The position numbers and the translations under genes were made by a program. Below, in pieces: positions 1 to 11,212 of a stretch of DNA of 64,000 nt (the stretch's first letter is position 1; the number at the start of each line of letters is the position of its first letter). The notes beneath the pieces are model-generated. The model made no database searches and was not told the origin of the DNA. It was given only the letters and a program-made list of their open reading frames with translations. The stretch spans positions 113,026,733 to 113,090,732 of the forward strand of contig NC_089588.1 in the NCBI RefSeq assembly GCF_019320115.1, written 5' to 3'. This DNA is from Miscanthus floridulus (lineage: Eukaryota > Streptophyta > Magnoliopsida > Poales > Poaceae).

Positions 1-1292
1 AACATATGCCCCGGTTGCAAGATTAGAAGCAATTAGGATCTTGCTAGCTTATGCTTGTGCCCACAACATCAAGTTGTACCAAATGGATGTGAAAAGTGCA
101 TTTCTAAATGGGTACATCAATGAGCTTGTGTATGTTGAGCAACCTCCTGGTTTTGAAGATGAAAAGAAACCCAACCATGTGTTCAAGTTGAGAAAGGCTT
201 TATATGGATTGAAACAAGCACCTAGAGCATGGTATGAGAGATTGAGGGATTTCCTACTCTCTAAGGGATTCAAGATGGGAAAGGTTGACACCACTCTCTT
301 CACCAAGACTTGGAAATGACTTGTTTGTAATGCAAATCTATGTTGATGATATCATCTTTGGATCAACAAATCAAGAATTTTGTGAGGAGTTTGGCAAGAT
401 GATGGCAAGTGAGTTTGAGATGTCTATGATTGGATAGCTTAGTTACTTCCTTGGTCTTCAAATCAAGCAAATGAAGAATAGCACATTTGTGAGTCAAGGC
501 AAGTATATCAAGGACATGATCAAGAAGTTTGAAATGGATGAGAGTAAAGCTATTAGTACACCAATGGGGACAAGTGGAAGCTTGGATAGTGATGCTAGTG
601 GCAACATGGTGGATCAAAAGATGTATCGGTCTATGATTGGAAGCCTACTCTACATGACCGCATCAAGGCCGGATGTGATGTTTAGTGTATGCATGTGTGC
701 AATATTTCAAGCCTCGCCAAGAGAAAGTCATTTGAAGGCAACTAAGAGAGTATTGAGGTACTTGAAGAATACACAACATGTTGGATTGTGGTATCCCAAA
801 GGAGCAAGATTTGAGTTGATTGGATATTCGGACTCCTATTATGCGGGATGCAAAGTGGAGAGAAAGAGCACATCGGGCACATGTCAACTATTGGGAAGAT
901 CACTTGTGTCTTGGTCATCAAAGAAGTAAAATAGTGTAGCACTTTCAACCACCGAAGCAGAGTACATTTCGGCTGGTAGTTGTTGTGCTCAATTACTTTG
1001 GATGAAAGCTACCTTGAGTGACTTTGGAATCAAGTTCAAGCAAGTGCCATTGCCATGTGACAATGAAAGTGCCGTAAAGCTCACCAACAACCTAGTTCAA
1101 CACTCAAGAACAAAGCATATTGATGTCCGTCATCACTTCATAAGAGATCACCAACAAAAATGGGACATTTGCATAGAGAGTGTGGGTACCGAAGATCAAC
1201 TTGCCGACATATTCACCAAGCCACTTGATGAGAAGAAATTTTGCAAGCTAAGGAATGAATTGAACATACTTGACTTCTCAAATATGTGTTGA
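1..1292 (+). pseudogene. Copia pol C-terminal part: reverse transcriptase (RVT_2) and RNase H, broken
   Basis: This encodes the C-terminal part of a Copia polyprotein that copies element RNA into DNA in cytoplasmic particles. The first open stretch (41-319) has the RVT_2 signatures [12 protein letters not shown] and [15 protein letters not shown] frameshift near 310 moves the frame, and the YVDDIIFGS catalytic box follows in the new frame. In-frame stops lie at 435-437 (TAG, in the usual GELSYFLG position) and 927-929 (TAA, where SSKKQN is expected). RNase H continues to 1292 with DNESAVKL, HIDVRHHFIRDH and the closing DIFTKPLDEKKF motif. At least three lesions make it non-functional. The same region of the Copia at 19482-21017 is a close relative on the other strand. 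Confidence 0.9.
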
Positions 1293-2438
1293 TGCACCCC
1301 CACTATATGACATGCCTCTCCTTCGAGCAAAGCAAGGTAAAATTGATTGGCATGTCATACATCCTTGCTAAGGACATGATTAGTGCATCTAGACATATTT
1401 TATACTTGAATAGGCTCATTCATGACAATCAAATGAATTTGATGCTTGTATGGTACCACTATTGCTTGTATGTTTGAAATGATCTAGTGGTAGCATATGA
1501 CATGTTTGTGGGCTTGTAAACCTAGTGTTTGATTTAGAAAATGAGCTATAAGTGTTTAACTCAACATGGTACAAGATAACCCTTATTTGGAGGTGTGAAG
1601 AAGCTTGTCCTTGAATCAAACTGAGTTAAATATCTTTTGCAAGTAATCTAGATTGAACCAAATTGGAAAAATGATCCCTATTTCACATGGTTTCACCCCA
1701 ACATATCTATAATTTGAGGCCACCTTTTGTGCAAATTGTTGACATTAATAATCCTACCCTATCTATACTTTAAGCCTTTGTGGTCATTGATGACAAAGGG
1801 GGAGAAATAGTGTACAAAGATAGTGAAACAAAGGGGGAGAGATAATATATGACAAAGGAAGGGGATCAATTAAAATTTTGAGCATACAAATAGGGGGAGC
1901 AAGCTCATAAACTTGTATAGTGCATTTGAATGTGCATTACATATATTTGCTTGCATGGCATAAGTTTTAATTTCAAATATCCATGCTTGTGTGGTGTATG
2001 CTAGTTGTAGGTTTGAATGTTGAAATGAAAAACTAGCATGCATAGGCTAAGTAACTAGACTTATGTTCATTCTATAGAAACTAGACCCTTGCATGTAATG
2101 TTGATCTCACAGGGTATTCTAGTTCTTGTATATGTCTAGTTACTAATGGTGCTAAGGATGGTATATTGGTGCACTCTGATTGGTATCACGCTTCAAAGGT
2201 CCATCTCTTATACCTTAGTATCATTTAGTAGAAATTGACTCCTATATTTCCTATCTAATCATATGTGCAAAGCTTCAATCCAAACTCTTAGCACATATGT
2301 AGGGGGAGCAATTGCTATCATATGAAGTTCATGAAACTTGTCCATATCCTTTACACATGGTAAATATGCTTGGGCAAGCAACATGGATTCAAATGAACTT
2401 TAATTCATATCTTTGTATAAGGGTTGTCATCAATTACC
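1293..2438 (+). other. Non-coding post-pol region of the Copia with repeated purine tracts
   Basis: There is no convincing ORF here. The sequence is AT-rich and carries GGGGGAG-type purine tracts at 1798-1804, 1833-1839, 1893-1899 and 2302-2308, ahead of the main tract next to the LTR. Multiple polypurine tracts before the 3' LTR are a described feature of Sireviruses and may prime extra plus-strand starts. The short ORFs at 1286-1477 and 1416-1619 have no recognisable similarity, and I do not call them. Confidence 0.6.
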
Positions 2439-2451
2439 AAAAAGGGGGAGA
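2439..2451 (+). other. Polypurine tract of the Copia
   Basis: The purine run AAAAAGGGGGAGA sits one base before the TG that opens the 3' LTR. This is the normal position for the plus-strand DNA primer. Confidence 0.85.
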
Positions 2452-2452
2452 T

Positions 2453-4268
2453 TGAAAGCTCTAGTTTGGTTTTCGTTAATTGATGAAACCCTAAGTGCTA
2501 ACCTAGTTTATCAAGATGATTATGAGATAGGTAGCACTACTCCAAGTGATGAAGCAATGGCGAAGATCATGACAATGGTGATGGCATGGTGATGGTCAAA
2601 TGCTTAAACTTGAAAAGAAGAAAGAGAAAAACAAAAGGCTCAAGGCAAAGGTATAAAATGTAGGAGCCATTTTATTTTAGTGATCAAGACACTTAGTGAG
2701 TGTGATCACATTTAGGATAGATAGCCGTACTATTAAGAGGAGTGAAACTCGTATCGAAATGCGGTTATCAAAGTGCCACAAGATGCTCTAATTCATTGCA
2801 TATGCATTTAGGATCTAGTGAAGTACTAACACCCTTGGAGATGTTTGAAAAAATATGCTAACACATGTGCACAAGGTGATACACTTCGTGGTTAGCACAT
2901 TTGAGCAAGGGTGAAGAAGACAGATGAGATGCCAGCGTCGATCAAGTGATCAGACGCTGGATTTGAATGCACCAGACGCTGACTGCCTGCGTCCGGTCGC
3001 ATTGACTCGGCGGTGCAGTGGATAGGGTATACCACCGGATGCTGGACTATGTCCGATCAAGGTGGACCGGACGCGTCTGGTCAAAGAAAAACGGATTTCG
3101 ACCCTTACTGTACTCAACCGGACGCTGAGGCTCCAGCGTCCGGTCAGTAATACCGGAGCGTCCGGTCGGCACTTAGCCGTTGAGATCTGACGGTTTAGTT
3201 TTAACTCAAAGAGACACATGGCAAAGATAAGTGGACCGGACGCTGAGTCCAGGGTCCGATCAGTATGACCGGAGCATCCGGTCAGAGCGCGTTTTGCCCA
3301 GTGAAGGGGTATAACGGCTCTATTCCATGGGGGCTTCTATTTAAGCCCCATGGCCGGTTGTAGCTCCAACTCTTGCACATTTTTCATTGACATAGCAACC
3401 TTGTGAGCTTAACCAAACACCTCCCACTCATCTCCATCATTGATTCATCATCTTTGTGAGATTGGGAGAGAATCCAAGTGCATTGCTTGAGTGATTGCAT
3501 CTAAAGGCACTTGGTATTCATGTTGTGCTGTGGATTTCGCTTGTTACTCTTGGTGGTTGCCACCACCTAGACGGCTCAGTGCAGCGGTGGAGGATCAGCA
3601 CGAGTTGGTGATTGTTCGTGGCCGTCTCCGGTGATTGTAAGGGGAGTTGTACCTTCCCCGGTGGAGTGCTGAAAGGTAACTCTAGTAAATTGCTCGTGTC
3701 ATTGAGTTACCTCACTTATGGGTCGGTTCTTGCGGTGTCCTATCGTGTGGACAAGGTTTGTGAAACACCTCTTAGCCGCCGAACCACCAAGTGTTGGTCG
3801 ACACAATGGGGACGTAGCGTGTTGGCAAGCACGTGAACCTCGGGAGAAAATCGATTGTCTCTTGTCTTTGGCATTCTCCTGGTGATTGGCTATATATTCA
3901 TCTTGTGATTGGTTCATCCCCTACACGGTGATATAATCACCCTACTCACTTATTTACATTCTTGCCAACTAGTTGATACAAGCTCTTTAGTGTAATTAGA
4001 ATTGAGAGCTTGCTTTATCATTTACATTCATCTAGTTGAGCTATTTAGAGTAGCAAGATTGAGAGCTCTTAGTGAGTAATTACATAGCAAGTTTGTATGC
4101 GTAAGTAATCATTGCAACTACAATTGTTGGATAGGTGGCTTGCAACCCTTGTAGAGCTAGAGCAAGTTTGCATTACGCTTTTTGTCATACTAATCAAATT
4201 GCTCTAGTTGATTTGTAGATTTTTAAATAGGCTATTCACCCCCCCTCTAGCCATATTAGGACCTTTCA
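2453..4268 (+). repeat. 3' LTR of the Copia (1816 bp)
   Basis: It begins TGAAAGCTC and ends GGACCTTTCA, so it has a TGAAAG/CTTTCA terminal inverted repeat. Between about 2945 and 3290 it holds several related half-palindromes built on CCGGACGCTG and CAGCGTCCGG, like the conserved LTR palindromes described for Sireviruses. A motif near the right end (CACCCCCCCTCTAG) is shared, inverted, with the LTRs of the second Copia (14950 and 23297). The ORFs at 2950-3219 and 3612-3836 fall inside the LTR and are not genes. Confidence 0.88.
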
Positions 4269-5640
4269 CCCGTCTTCTTTAGTAGCTTGAAGAAAGGTAG
4301 CCCTTTTTTGCCAAGTCTTGAAATGAAACAATTGAGGGCCGCCATGCAGCCTGTCAGTTTCTGCACATCTTTGACACTTTGAGGAGGGCCCATCCTGTTA
4401 TAGCTCGAATTTGCTTGGCGCTGGCTTTGATTCAACGATGACTGACCAAGAATTTGAGTAGTTGTCCTGAAGGAACTCCGAATACACACTTGTTTGGGTT
4501 CAATTTCCACCTCCACCTTTTTAGGTTTTTGAAAGTTTGCTTTAAGTCTTCAATTAGTGTGTCCGAGTTCTTTGTCTTTACTACCACGTCGTCTACATAT
4601 GCTTCCACGTTTTTGCCGATCTGCTCACCAAGGCACGTTTGGATAGCTCTTTGGTAAGTAGCAACAACATTCTTGAGTCCAAACGACATGGTTTTATAGC
4701 AGTAGGCACCGAATGGAGTGATAAAAGATGTCTTGCTCTGGTCTTGTTCTTTTAATGCGATTTGATGATATCCTAAATAGCAATCAAGAAAGGATAATAG
4801 GGTAGATCCTGCTGTTGAATCAACTATCTAATCGATGCGTGGTAGCCCAAATGGGTCTTTTGGGCAATGCTTGTTGAGATCTGTGTAGTCGACGCATATG
4901 CGCCACTCGTCCGTGTTCTTTTTCTGTACTAAAACGGGATTGGCTAGCCAATCTGGATGAAGGATTTCTCTTATGAATCTGACTGCCATTAACTTTGTGA
5001 TTTCTTTTTTAATTGTTGCCTTCTTGTCGGGTGAGAATTGTCATAGCCGTTGCTTCATAGGCTTGGAGCCTTCATTGATATCAATTATGTGCTTAGCCAA
5101 CTCTCTTGGGACACCTGGCATGTCGGTCGGCTTTCAAGCGAAGATATCTTTGTTGTCCTAAAGAAAGTTGGTGAGCTCGAGTTCCTATTTTGCCGAGAGG
5201 TGGGCACTAATGGTTTCCATCTTGGAGGGATCACCGGTGCCTAGGTCGATTTGCTTGTCGTCGACTTCTTTTGGTGGTGCGAGGATGCTGGGCTTTTTAG
5301 CCGGGATCTCTAGTTCTTCTGGGTTCATTTCTGCAGCAACAGTGGCTATCTCTTTTCTACCACTGGCGGCTTGTGCCTTGGCTGCAATTTGGATTGCCTG
5401 AACATCGTAGTCAAAAGCACACTTCAGATCACTTCGGAGGGAAAGAACACCGTTGGGCCCTAGCATCTTAAGAAATAGGTACGAGTAATGTGGTATCGCC
5501 ATGAACTTTGCTAGTGCTGGGCGCCCAAGGATGGCGTGATATGATGATTCGAAATCTGCAACTTTGAATTTGATAAACTCTGTACGGTAGTTTGAGGGAG
5601 TCCCAAAAGTAACCGGTAGAGTGATTTGTCCAAGTGGCAT
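4269..5640 (-). pseudogene. Gypsy pol fragment: retropepsin-like protease tail and reverse transcriptase
   Basis: Reading leftwards, 5640-5185 encodes the end of an aspartic-protease-like domain with the typical LPVTFGTPSNYRTEFIKF and SYHAILGRPALAKFMAIPHY. After a degenerate linker, the reverse transcriptase shows WRICVDYTDLNKHCPKDPF (near 4890), then MSFGLKNVVATYQRAIQ, the catalytic YVDDVVVKT at about 4590, and the connection region SVKDVQKLTGCMAALNCFI. A frame change near 4450 and further stops break it. The reading ends abruptly at 4269 where the Copia LTR begins, so no RNase H or integrase is present here. It cannot make active enzyme. Confidence 0.85.
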
Positions 5641-5864
5641 GGCTGCCTTGCCGGGTACTATCCCGTAAAAAGGATGCTTATTGGAGTAATCATCCCGGCG
5701 AGTTGTAGTCCCATCTTCCTTAGCGCTTCTGAAAAAATGATGTTGAGTCCGGCTCCCCCATCAATTAGCACTTTTGTGATGGTCATACCGGTGATAGTTG
5801 GATCTAGAACTAGTGGGTAATGGCCGGCGTTCTCTATGCTAGTCCATTGATCTTCTCTTGAAAA

Positions 5865-7660
5865 CTAGATTGGATACTGTGACCAATTGAGGTATCTTGG
5901 AGTAGGCGGTTCTGCTGCCATGATGGTCCGTAGAGCCAGCTTATCTTGATGCTTGCTTCTAGAACCCGGGACCCCGGCAAAGATCACTGCTACTGTCCCC
6001 CTGGATTTTTGGAATCCCTTATCTTCATGGTTGTCTTTATCTTTTTTCTGATTGTCTTCTTTGTTGTTCCCCTTATTATCTTTTCTTGTGTATCGATTAA
6101 TGAAGGTGTAGCAATCTCCGATGGTGTGATTTCCTTTAGGGTGCCAGATGCAGTGCATATTTTCAATGTCTTCGTGCCTTCTGGGTTTGGAAAATTTCTT
6201 CGATTTGTCAGCCACCGCTACGGTGTTGTCGAGTCCACGTTTTCTTTCCTAATGTCTGATGTTTTGATGATTTTGCCTGTCCGGGTTGTCTCGGTTGTTT
6301 CTATCTGGGAACCTTTCTCGCGTTTTCTCCTCTGTAGTGATCATCTTCTCTACTATGCGTCTAAATTCTTCATTGTTTCTCGGGTTTTCTTTGCAAAAGT
6401 CCTAAAATTGCCACCTAGCCATGATTCCATGAGAGAAAGCTTCGATTACTTCTCGTTCGGTGATGTCATGTACTTGAGCACGATGTTGACCTGGCGGGTA
6501 GCCTTGAGCGGGTCCTTCCGTCGTGTGTTCTTAAGGCTGTTGACCAGAGAATATCCCGGAGCTGTTCTTGTTTTTCATTGGGATGTGAGATTGCTCTGAG
6601 TTCTTCTAGTGCTTCTCGGATCCTATTGTAGGGTGTATTTGCCGCATGTTTTTCTTCAACTTCTTGCTCTGATTTTCTTCTATTGTACTCGGCCAGATCT
6701 GACTCATATCTGACTCAAGCTTCTTTGCGCTGCCTGGCACGGCGTTGGCGTCCTTGTTTTAATTTGTTTCTTCTTTCTCTGGCTTGTTTCTGGTTCTCGG
6801 TTTCACCATCGTGCCCTTGGATAAAGGGTGATATGTTGGATTCGGATTCATCTGATGACCTGATGTCGGGTGCTTCTGGAGGGGCCAACGGTGATCGGGG
6901 ACGACAAACCATGAATACTTCTCGTGCGTGAAGTATTCTGTTATTGATGTTGGCTTCCACGCTGTCAGAGTTGTTGAGAACTTCAGTAGAGGCTTCAGGG
7001 TCTTGGATTGAGTCTCCTTCTTGGTATGGTAGAACCATTGTCGTTGTCATGCCGACTAGCCAGGTACTGTTATCCTCAGGAACAGAGCCTGGCCAGTGGA
7101 CGATGCAGTTTTGAGATGTTATAGTTAGTACGAGGCCTTCCTGAGCTCCTTTTAGTGGCAATCTAAGCACCGGACTGGTAGATCATTCGAGATGTGCCTG
7201 ATAAGATGTTGCCAAGTTGTCGAGTCTAAATGGAAAAGGACCCGACTTCTTGAAAGAACTCTGAATGTTTTCCGAGTTAAATTCTTGATAGGTTGATGTC
7301 GTGTTCCGGAGCCCCACCGGAAAAGAACTTGGAATATTCTCGAAAGAACTCGGGTAAGACTCCATTTCGGATGCGGAGCCTAAGTTTGAGTGGGATCCGG
7401 TTGGCCATGAAGTCTGAGTCGGATCAAACATCACGAGCCGCGCGAGTCTTTCGGCGATTTGATCTGTCATAGTCGTCGAAATAGCGAGGTCTCCATGGTA
7501 ATCCGAATCTTCGAAGAGACGGCCTTGGAGTTTGCCGTTGTCGTCCGCCTCGTAGATCCATGATCCGAAGATGAAGATTGATCCCGTCGGGAATATCATG
7601 TTGTCGAGGTCCGTCGAGCTCTCGGATGCAAATCCGCCAAAAGCCCCTACCTGGCGTGCC
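5865..7660 (-). pseudogene. Gypsy gag, degenerate
   Basis: Gag forms the particle around element RNA. The C-terminal part (6215-5865) carries a zinc-knuckle-like segment (CIWHPKGNHTIGDC) followed by a Lys/Asp-rich tail. Upstream, 7170-6715 is an acidic and basic low-complexity segment ending in an Arg/Lys-rich stretch. The N-terminal part (from about 7660 to 7183) has the FGSWIYEADDNGKLQGRLF region seen in some grass Gypsy Gags. The frames are separated by stops and by a disrupted central capsid region (6215-6715), where I see no clean ORF. The open frame extends on to 7824 inside the LTR, so the true start is uncertain. The plus-strand ORF 5946-6599 is a shadow. Confidence 0.7.
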
Positions 7661-7663
7661 AGC

Positions 7664-8077
7664 TGTCGATGTTTCACCACCGATAGCCTGCCACGGGGGT
7701 CCCCGGGGCAGTTGTTCGGGCTTCGACGTATGCAGAACTCGGCGGTTAATGCAAGAGACGGTCGATTTATCCTAGTTCGGGCCCCCGACCGTGATCGAGT
7801 AATAGCCCTATGTCTAGTCGGCATTAGCCTTTGCGTTGGATTGATTGTAATGTTGTATTGTTCCTCCGACCTTTTCCACCTTGGTTAGACCCTGCTGATC
7901 TAGGGAGTCTTGCCCTCCTTTATATAGTCCGGGAGGCAAGAGTCCTAGTCGGCTTACAATGTAGAGTCCTAGTAGGATTATAGGGTAAAACTACTACTAG
8001 GATTACATGGGAGGAATCCTAGTCAAACTAGATCTCCTCTCTTCCTTGCGGGGTATCCCGTGGGTCCCGCATCGACA
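7664..8077 (-). repeat. 5' LTR of the minus-strand Gypsy (414 bp)
   Basis: On the plus strand the LTR starts TGTCGATGTTTC and ends CGCATCGACA, giving a perfect 8-bp terminal inverted repeat. The next bases inwards (TGGCACGCCAGGTAGGGG on the minus strand, about 7643-7662) are where the primer-binding site must lie. I could not assign the tRNA. Confidence 0.85.
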
Positions 8078-8165
8078 GTGAAATTGAACTAAATTCCATT
8101 ACATTCTACTCCAACACATATGGATTGAAGTGGATACACATGCATCCAAACAAGGCCTAAGAGTG
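8078..8165. repeat. Fragment of a high-copy grass MITE
   Basis: The stretch just outside the Gypsy LTR ends in ATCCAAACAAGGCC. It resembles the terminal part of common grass MITEs that start GGCCTTGTTTGGAT. The other end is missing, presumably because the Gypsy inserted into it, so this is a low-confidence call. Confidence 0.35.
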
Positions 8166-8208
8166 GGTGTTTGATCCATGTTTCATTCATTCTATATGAC
8201 TTGAAAAT

Positions 8209-8442
8209 AACGCCATGAAATTTCTTACTGTGACTGGCCTAAGCATGATATAGGTTTTATTTGCATTTAATACAATGACACATCAGCAGATTTGGTGTGG
8301 CAAGTTAATTATGAAGAGAGAAAAGGAGAGTTTCAAAAAGTTTTATCTAAATAAAACCTGTTGCCACAGTACCAATAAAAAAACTGACGCGACAGATAGT
8401 CTTGGTAATAATGCGATGAAATTCACCACTGAGACCGGCCTT
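8209..8442. repeat. MITE-like repeat with two related ends
   Basis: Two similar blocks of about 34 bp, at 8209-8242 and 8409-8442, share ATGAAATT, an ACTG-rich core and GGCCT. They flank an AT-rich middle. GGCCGGTCTCAGTGG, read from the right end on the minus strand, resembles termini of abundant grass MITEs. The ends read as direct rather than inverted copies, so the structure may be rearranged. Confidence 0.4.
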
Positions 8443-9572
8443 ATATGTTGTACTAAATATTACCTAAGTGTTAACAGACTTGGCCTCTTTTGATCAATCT
8501 AACAAACCGAAGTCACTTTTATTTTCCGAGAGAAGCTAGCACTGTCGCTTGCTGATCTCAATGATGCGGTGCCAGTGCAATCTCGGATCAGCCAATGTAC
8601 CTGCCTGTGGGCCTGATGAAACTGCAAACACATAAAGAAAAGACAAAACACGGGTAACTACGAACCATGCCCTGTTTCGGTGTGGAACGAGGTTAGTGGA
8701 TAGGATAGTGGTGACCGCATGCTTTGTTTCGGTGTACAAAACGTGACCAGTCTCAACTCTTCAGATTGTTTATCATTTGAAAAATCACGTCTAACTTGCG
8801 TTGCTGATTACGCGTACTCGGAGCTGTCATAGCTGCCATGTCACGGATTACGCAGGCTCATCGGTACAGGTTACTTCATGGTTATGTACTGCAGTTTGTA
8901 GTACAACTTGCTCCTGTGCAAAGCTAAGTACACATACTGATCCTGTGTTAGATTGCATCGACCATTAATTAATCGCGAGCTGAGACTTTTTTCTCAATGT
9001 CCATGAGGATATATGTGTGCATGGTGGCCTCACATGACGTGCTCGTTGTGTAGAGAAAAGTCCACCTCAGGAGCACATGGTTATTCAGTTCAGGTGCCTC
9101 CAAAAGTCAGCCGCAGCAGAGAAAAAGTCCACCGCAGGAGTAGTCAACATAAGAAGCTAGCTTTATTTGGACTTGTTATCGTGTCTACAGTCCACAATAC
9201 CGGCCGCAAATCGGCGAAAACCGGCCAATATCGGTCCCACTGGTCCCCTCTGGTATTGTCTGATTTCGGCCGGTTTTGACCGGCATTGGATAATATTTGT
9301 AAATTTTGATTAAAATTTGGCCAAAGTTTAATCGGCCTACCGGTCTTACCAGCCCTCTCGGATATTTTTTGCTTACACCAGAAATCGTACAGGAACCAAG
9401 AAAGTCTACGGTACTATAGGCAGACGCACAGCAGCTCATCCTAGCAAAAGTCCAACTCCTACATGCACCTGTCATCGTGTCGACACTCGACACCACTAGC
9501 TCCACCAGGTAGGAGTAGCTCATAGCTGCCAAGCATACCCAGTTTACATGGTCACACTCTCACATGGCTTTG
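8443..9572. other. Upstream intergenic region of the UGT gene
   Basis: There is no gene here. A stretch at 9195-9370 is rich in CCGGCC, CCGGTTTT and CCGGTC motifs and looks repeat-derived, but I cannot name it. Two short related blocks (AAAAGTCCACC near 9057 and 9125) suggest a small local duplication. The ORFs at 8536-8739, 9013-9279 and 9185-9532 show no protein similarity that I recognise. Confidence 0.4.
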
Positions 9573-9573
9573 C

Positions 9574-9583
9574 ATATATATAC
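9574..9583 (+). promoter_or_regulatory. TATA box of the UGT gene
   Basis: The run CATATATATA lies about 100 bp before the ATG at 9680. This allows a normal start about 30 bp downstream and a 5' UTR of roughly 70 bp. Confidence 0.6.
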
Positions 9584-9679
9584 AGGAGTAGATATAACAA
9601 ACGCTGACAGCCCAACAGCTCTGCACAGGAAACAAGAAAGGCCACACCATTTGCATCGAGAGAGCGAGATCGGAAGGAA

Positions 9680-11167
9680 ATGGAGAGAGCAGCAGCGGAG
9701 CCACACTTCGTGCTCGTTCCGTGGCAAGGAACCATCAGCCACATCATCCCGATGACCGACATCGGCCGCCTCCTCGCCTGCCACGGCGCGGCGGTCACCA
9801 TAATCACGACGCCCGCCAACGCGCCACTCGTGCAGAGCCGTGTGGAAGACCTCGCGACGCCGCCGCATGGCGCGATCACGGTCACCGCAATCCCGTTCCC
9901 AGCGGCGGAGGCCGGCCTGCCTGACGGCTGCGAGAGGCTGGACCTCCTCCGGTCTCCCGGCGACGTGCCGCGCTTCTTCACTGCCAACAAACAGTTCGGC
10001 GAGGCCGTGGCGCGCTACTGCCGCGGCAGCGAGGCGATGCTGCGGCTGCGCCGACGACCGAGCTGCGTCGTCGCCGGGATGTGCCACTCGTGGGCGCTCG
10101 GCCTGGGGCGCGAGCTCGGCGTGCCGTGTTACGTCTTCCACGGCTTCGGCGCGTTCGCGCTGCTCTGCATCGAGTACCTCTACAAGCACAGGCCGCACGA
10201 GGCGGTTTCGTCAGCGGATGAGCTCGTCAACATCCCTGCCCTCCCGGCGTTCGAGTGCAGGGTATCACGTTCGCAGCTACCGCCGCATTTCGCGCCATCG
10301 ACGACCATGGGCTGTGGGACGATGCAGGAGATACGGGAGTTCGACGTGGCCGTGGACGGCGTGGTCGTGAACAGCTTCGACGAGCTGGAGCACGGCTCCT
10401 GCGCGCTTCTCGCGGCGGCGACCGGCAAAAATGTCGTCGCCGTTGGCCCCGTCTCGCTGTGCCGGTCACCTCATCTCGATCCACAGGCCATGACAGGCGA
10501 TGCCAGGCGGGTTATGGAGTGGCTGGACACCAAGGAGTCCAAGTCCGTGGTGTACGTCAGCTTTGGCAGCGCCGGGTGCATGCCACCGGCGCAGGTCATG
10601 CAGCTAGGCATGGCACTAGCATCGTGCCGTTGGCCTGTGGTATGGGTCGTCAAGGGCGCCGACTCCATGCCCGACGACGTCAAGAAGTGGTTTCGTGAGA
10701 GCTTCGACAGCAACAAGTGCTTGGTAGTGCGAGGCTGGGCTCCCCAGGTCGCCATCCTGGCTCACCGCGCCGTCGGCGGCTTCCTCACGCACTGTGGGTG
10801 GGGCTCGACTCTGGAGGCCATTGCCGCCGGCATGCCCATGGCAACTTGGCCGCTTTTCGCCGAGCAGTTTCTCAATGAGAGGCTTATCGTGGACGTGCTT
10901 GGTGTTGGGGTATCTGTAGGCGTGACAAAGCCAACGGAAAATGTCCTCAGTGCTGGTAAGCTCAACGGAAGCAGAGCGGATGTCGAGGCGGAGGTGGGTA
11001 TGGAACAAGTGATGAAGGCTTTGGAGAGGCTGATGGATCTGGGTGACGAAGGGGAGCAGAGGAGGAGGAAGACTCAGGAGCTCAAGGCGAAGGCAAATGG
11101 AGCATTAGAGAAGGGAGGGTCGTCCTACATGAATTTGGAAAAGCTAATCCAATCTTTGGTTTCATGA
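9680..11167 (+). CDS. Family-1 UDP-glycosyltransferase (UGT73-like), single exon, 495 aa
   Basis: This is a cytosolic enzyme predicted to move a sugar, most likely glucose, from UDP-sugar to a small plant metabolite; the acceptor cannot be told. The length (495 aa) is normal for plant UGTs. The N-terminal acceptor domain opens with PHFVLVPWQGTISHIIPM, where His21 fits the catalytic base. The donor-binding PSPG box is complete at residues 353-396, from WAPQVAILAH to the closing Gln396, which usually favours glucose. One residue is odd: the box has HCGWGS, with Gly375 where almost all plant UGTs have Asn. There is no signal peptide or membrane segment. The ATG is the first after the TATA box and the frame is open to TGA. 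High GC and G/C third positions, common in grass single-exon genes, set it apart from the AT-rich flanks. Confidence 0.95.
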   Translation: MERAAAEPHFVLVPWQGTISHIIPMTDIGRLLACHGAAVTIITTPANAPLVQSRVEDLATPPHGAITVTAIPFPAAEAGLPDGCERLDLLRSPGDVPRFFTANKQFGEAVARYCRGSEAMLRLRRRPSCVVAGMCHSWALGLGRELGVPCYVFHGFGAFALLCIEYLYKHRPHEAVSSADELVNIPALPAFECRVSRSQLPPHFAPSTTMGCGTMQEIREFDVAVDGVVVNSFDELEHGSCALLAAATGKNVVAVGPVSLCRSPHLDPQAMTGDARRVMEWLDTKESKSVVYVSFGSAGCMPPAQVMQLGMALASCRWPVVWVVKGADSMPDDVKKWFRESFDSNKCLVVRGWAPQVAILAHRAVGGFLTHCGWGSTLEAIAAGMPMATWPLFAEQFLNERLIVDVLGVGVSVGVTKPTENVLSAGKLNGSRADVEAEVGMEQVMKALERLMDLGDEGEQRRRKTQELKAKANGALEKGGSSYMNLEKLIQSLVS

Positions 11168-11206
11168 TTGATTAATTAACATGTGACATTTAATTAGGTT
11201 TTGCTG

Positions 11207-11212
11207 AATAAA
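11207..11212 (+). terminator. Poly(A) signal of the UGT gene
   Basis: AATAAA lies 40 bp after the TGA stop. The following sequence is AT-rich. Confidence 0.6.

Larger units (their letters stand above)
1..4268 (+). mobile_element. Sirevirus-type Ty1/Copia retrotransposon, 3' half
   Basis: The left edge of the window cuts this element. What remains, in order, is the end of pol (reverse transcriptase and RNase H, broken), a long non-coding stretch with repeated purine tracts, and a complete 3' LTR. The right end is exact: the LTR closes with CTTTCA, the inverse of its TGAAAG start, and Gypsy coding sequence on the opposite strand begins at the next base. This Copia therefore jumped into the Gypsy element and is the younger of the two. 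The expected 5-bp target duplication would be CCCGT (4269-4273), but its partner lies off-window. Confidence 0.9.
4269..8077 (-). mobile_element. Ty3/Gypsy retrotransposon (Tat-like), 5' half, interrupted by the Copia
   Basis: This is a minus-strand element reading from 8077 leftwards: 5' LTR, gag, protease, then reverse transcriptase, which is cut at 4268/4269 by the Copia. The order gag-PR-RT is that of Ty3/Gypsy. Its right boundary is set by the perfect TGTCGATG/CATCGACA ends of the LTR. The rest of pol and the 3' LTR should lie on the far side of the Copia, outside the window. All coding parts are in short broken frames. Confidence 0.85.

Noticed and set aside
5946..6599. 217-codon plus-strand ORF
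   Set aside because: It is antisense to the Gypsy gag, hydrophobic and Ser/Phe-rich, with no domain. It is a shadow of the zinc-knuckle region and its neighbours.
9560..10198. Long minus-strand ORF opposite the UGT 5' half
   Set aside because: The GC-rich coding sequence of the UGT leaves its antisense frame open. The UGT frame has full family motifs.
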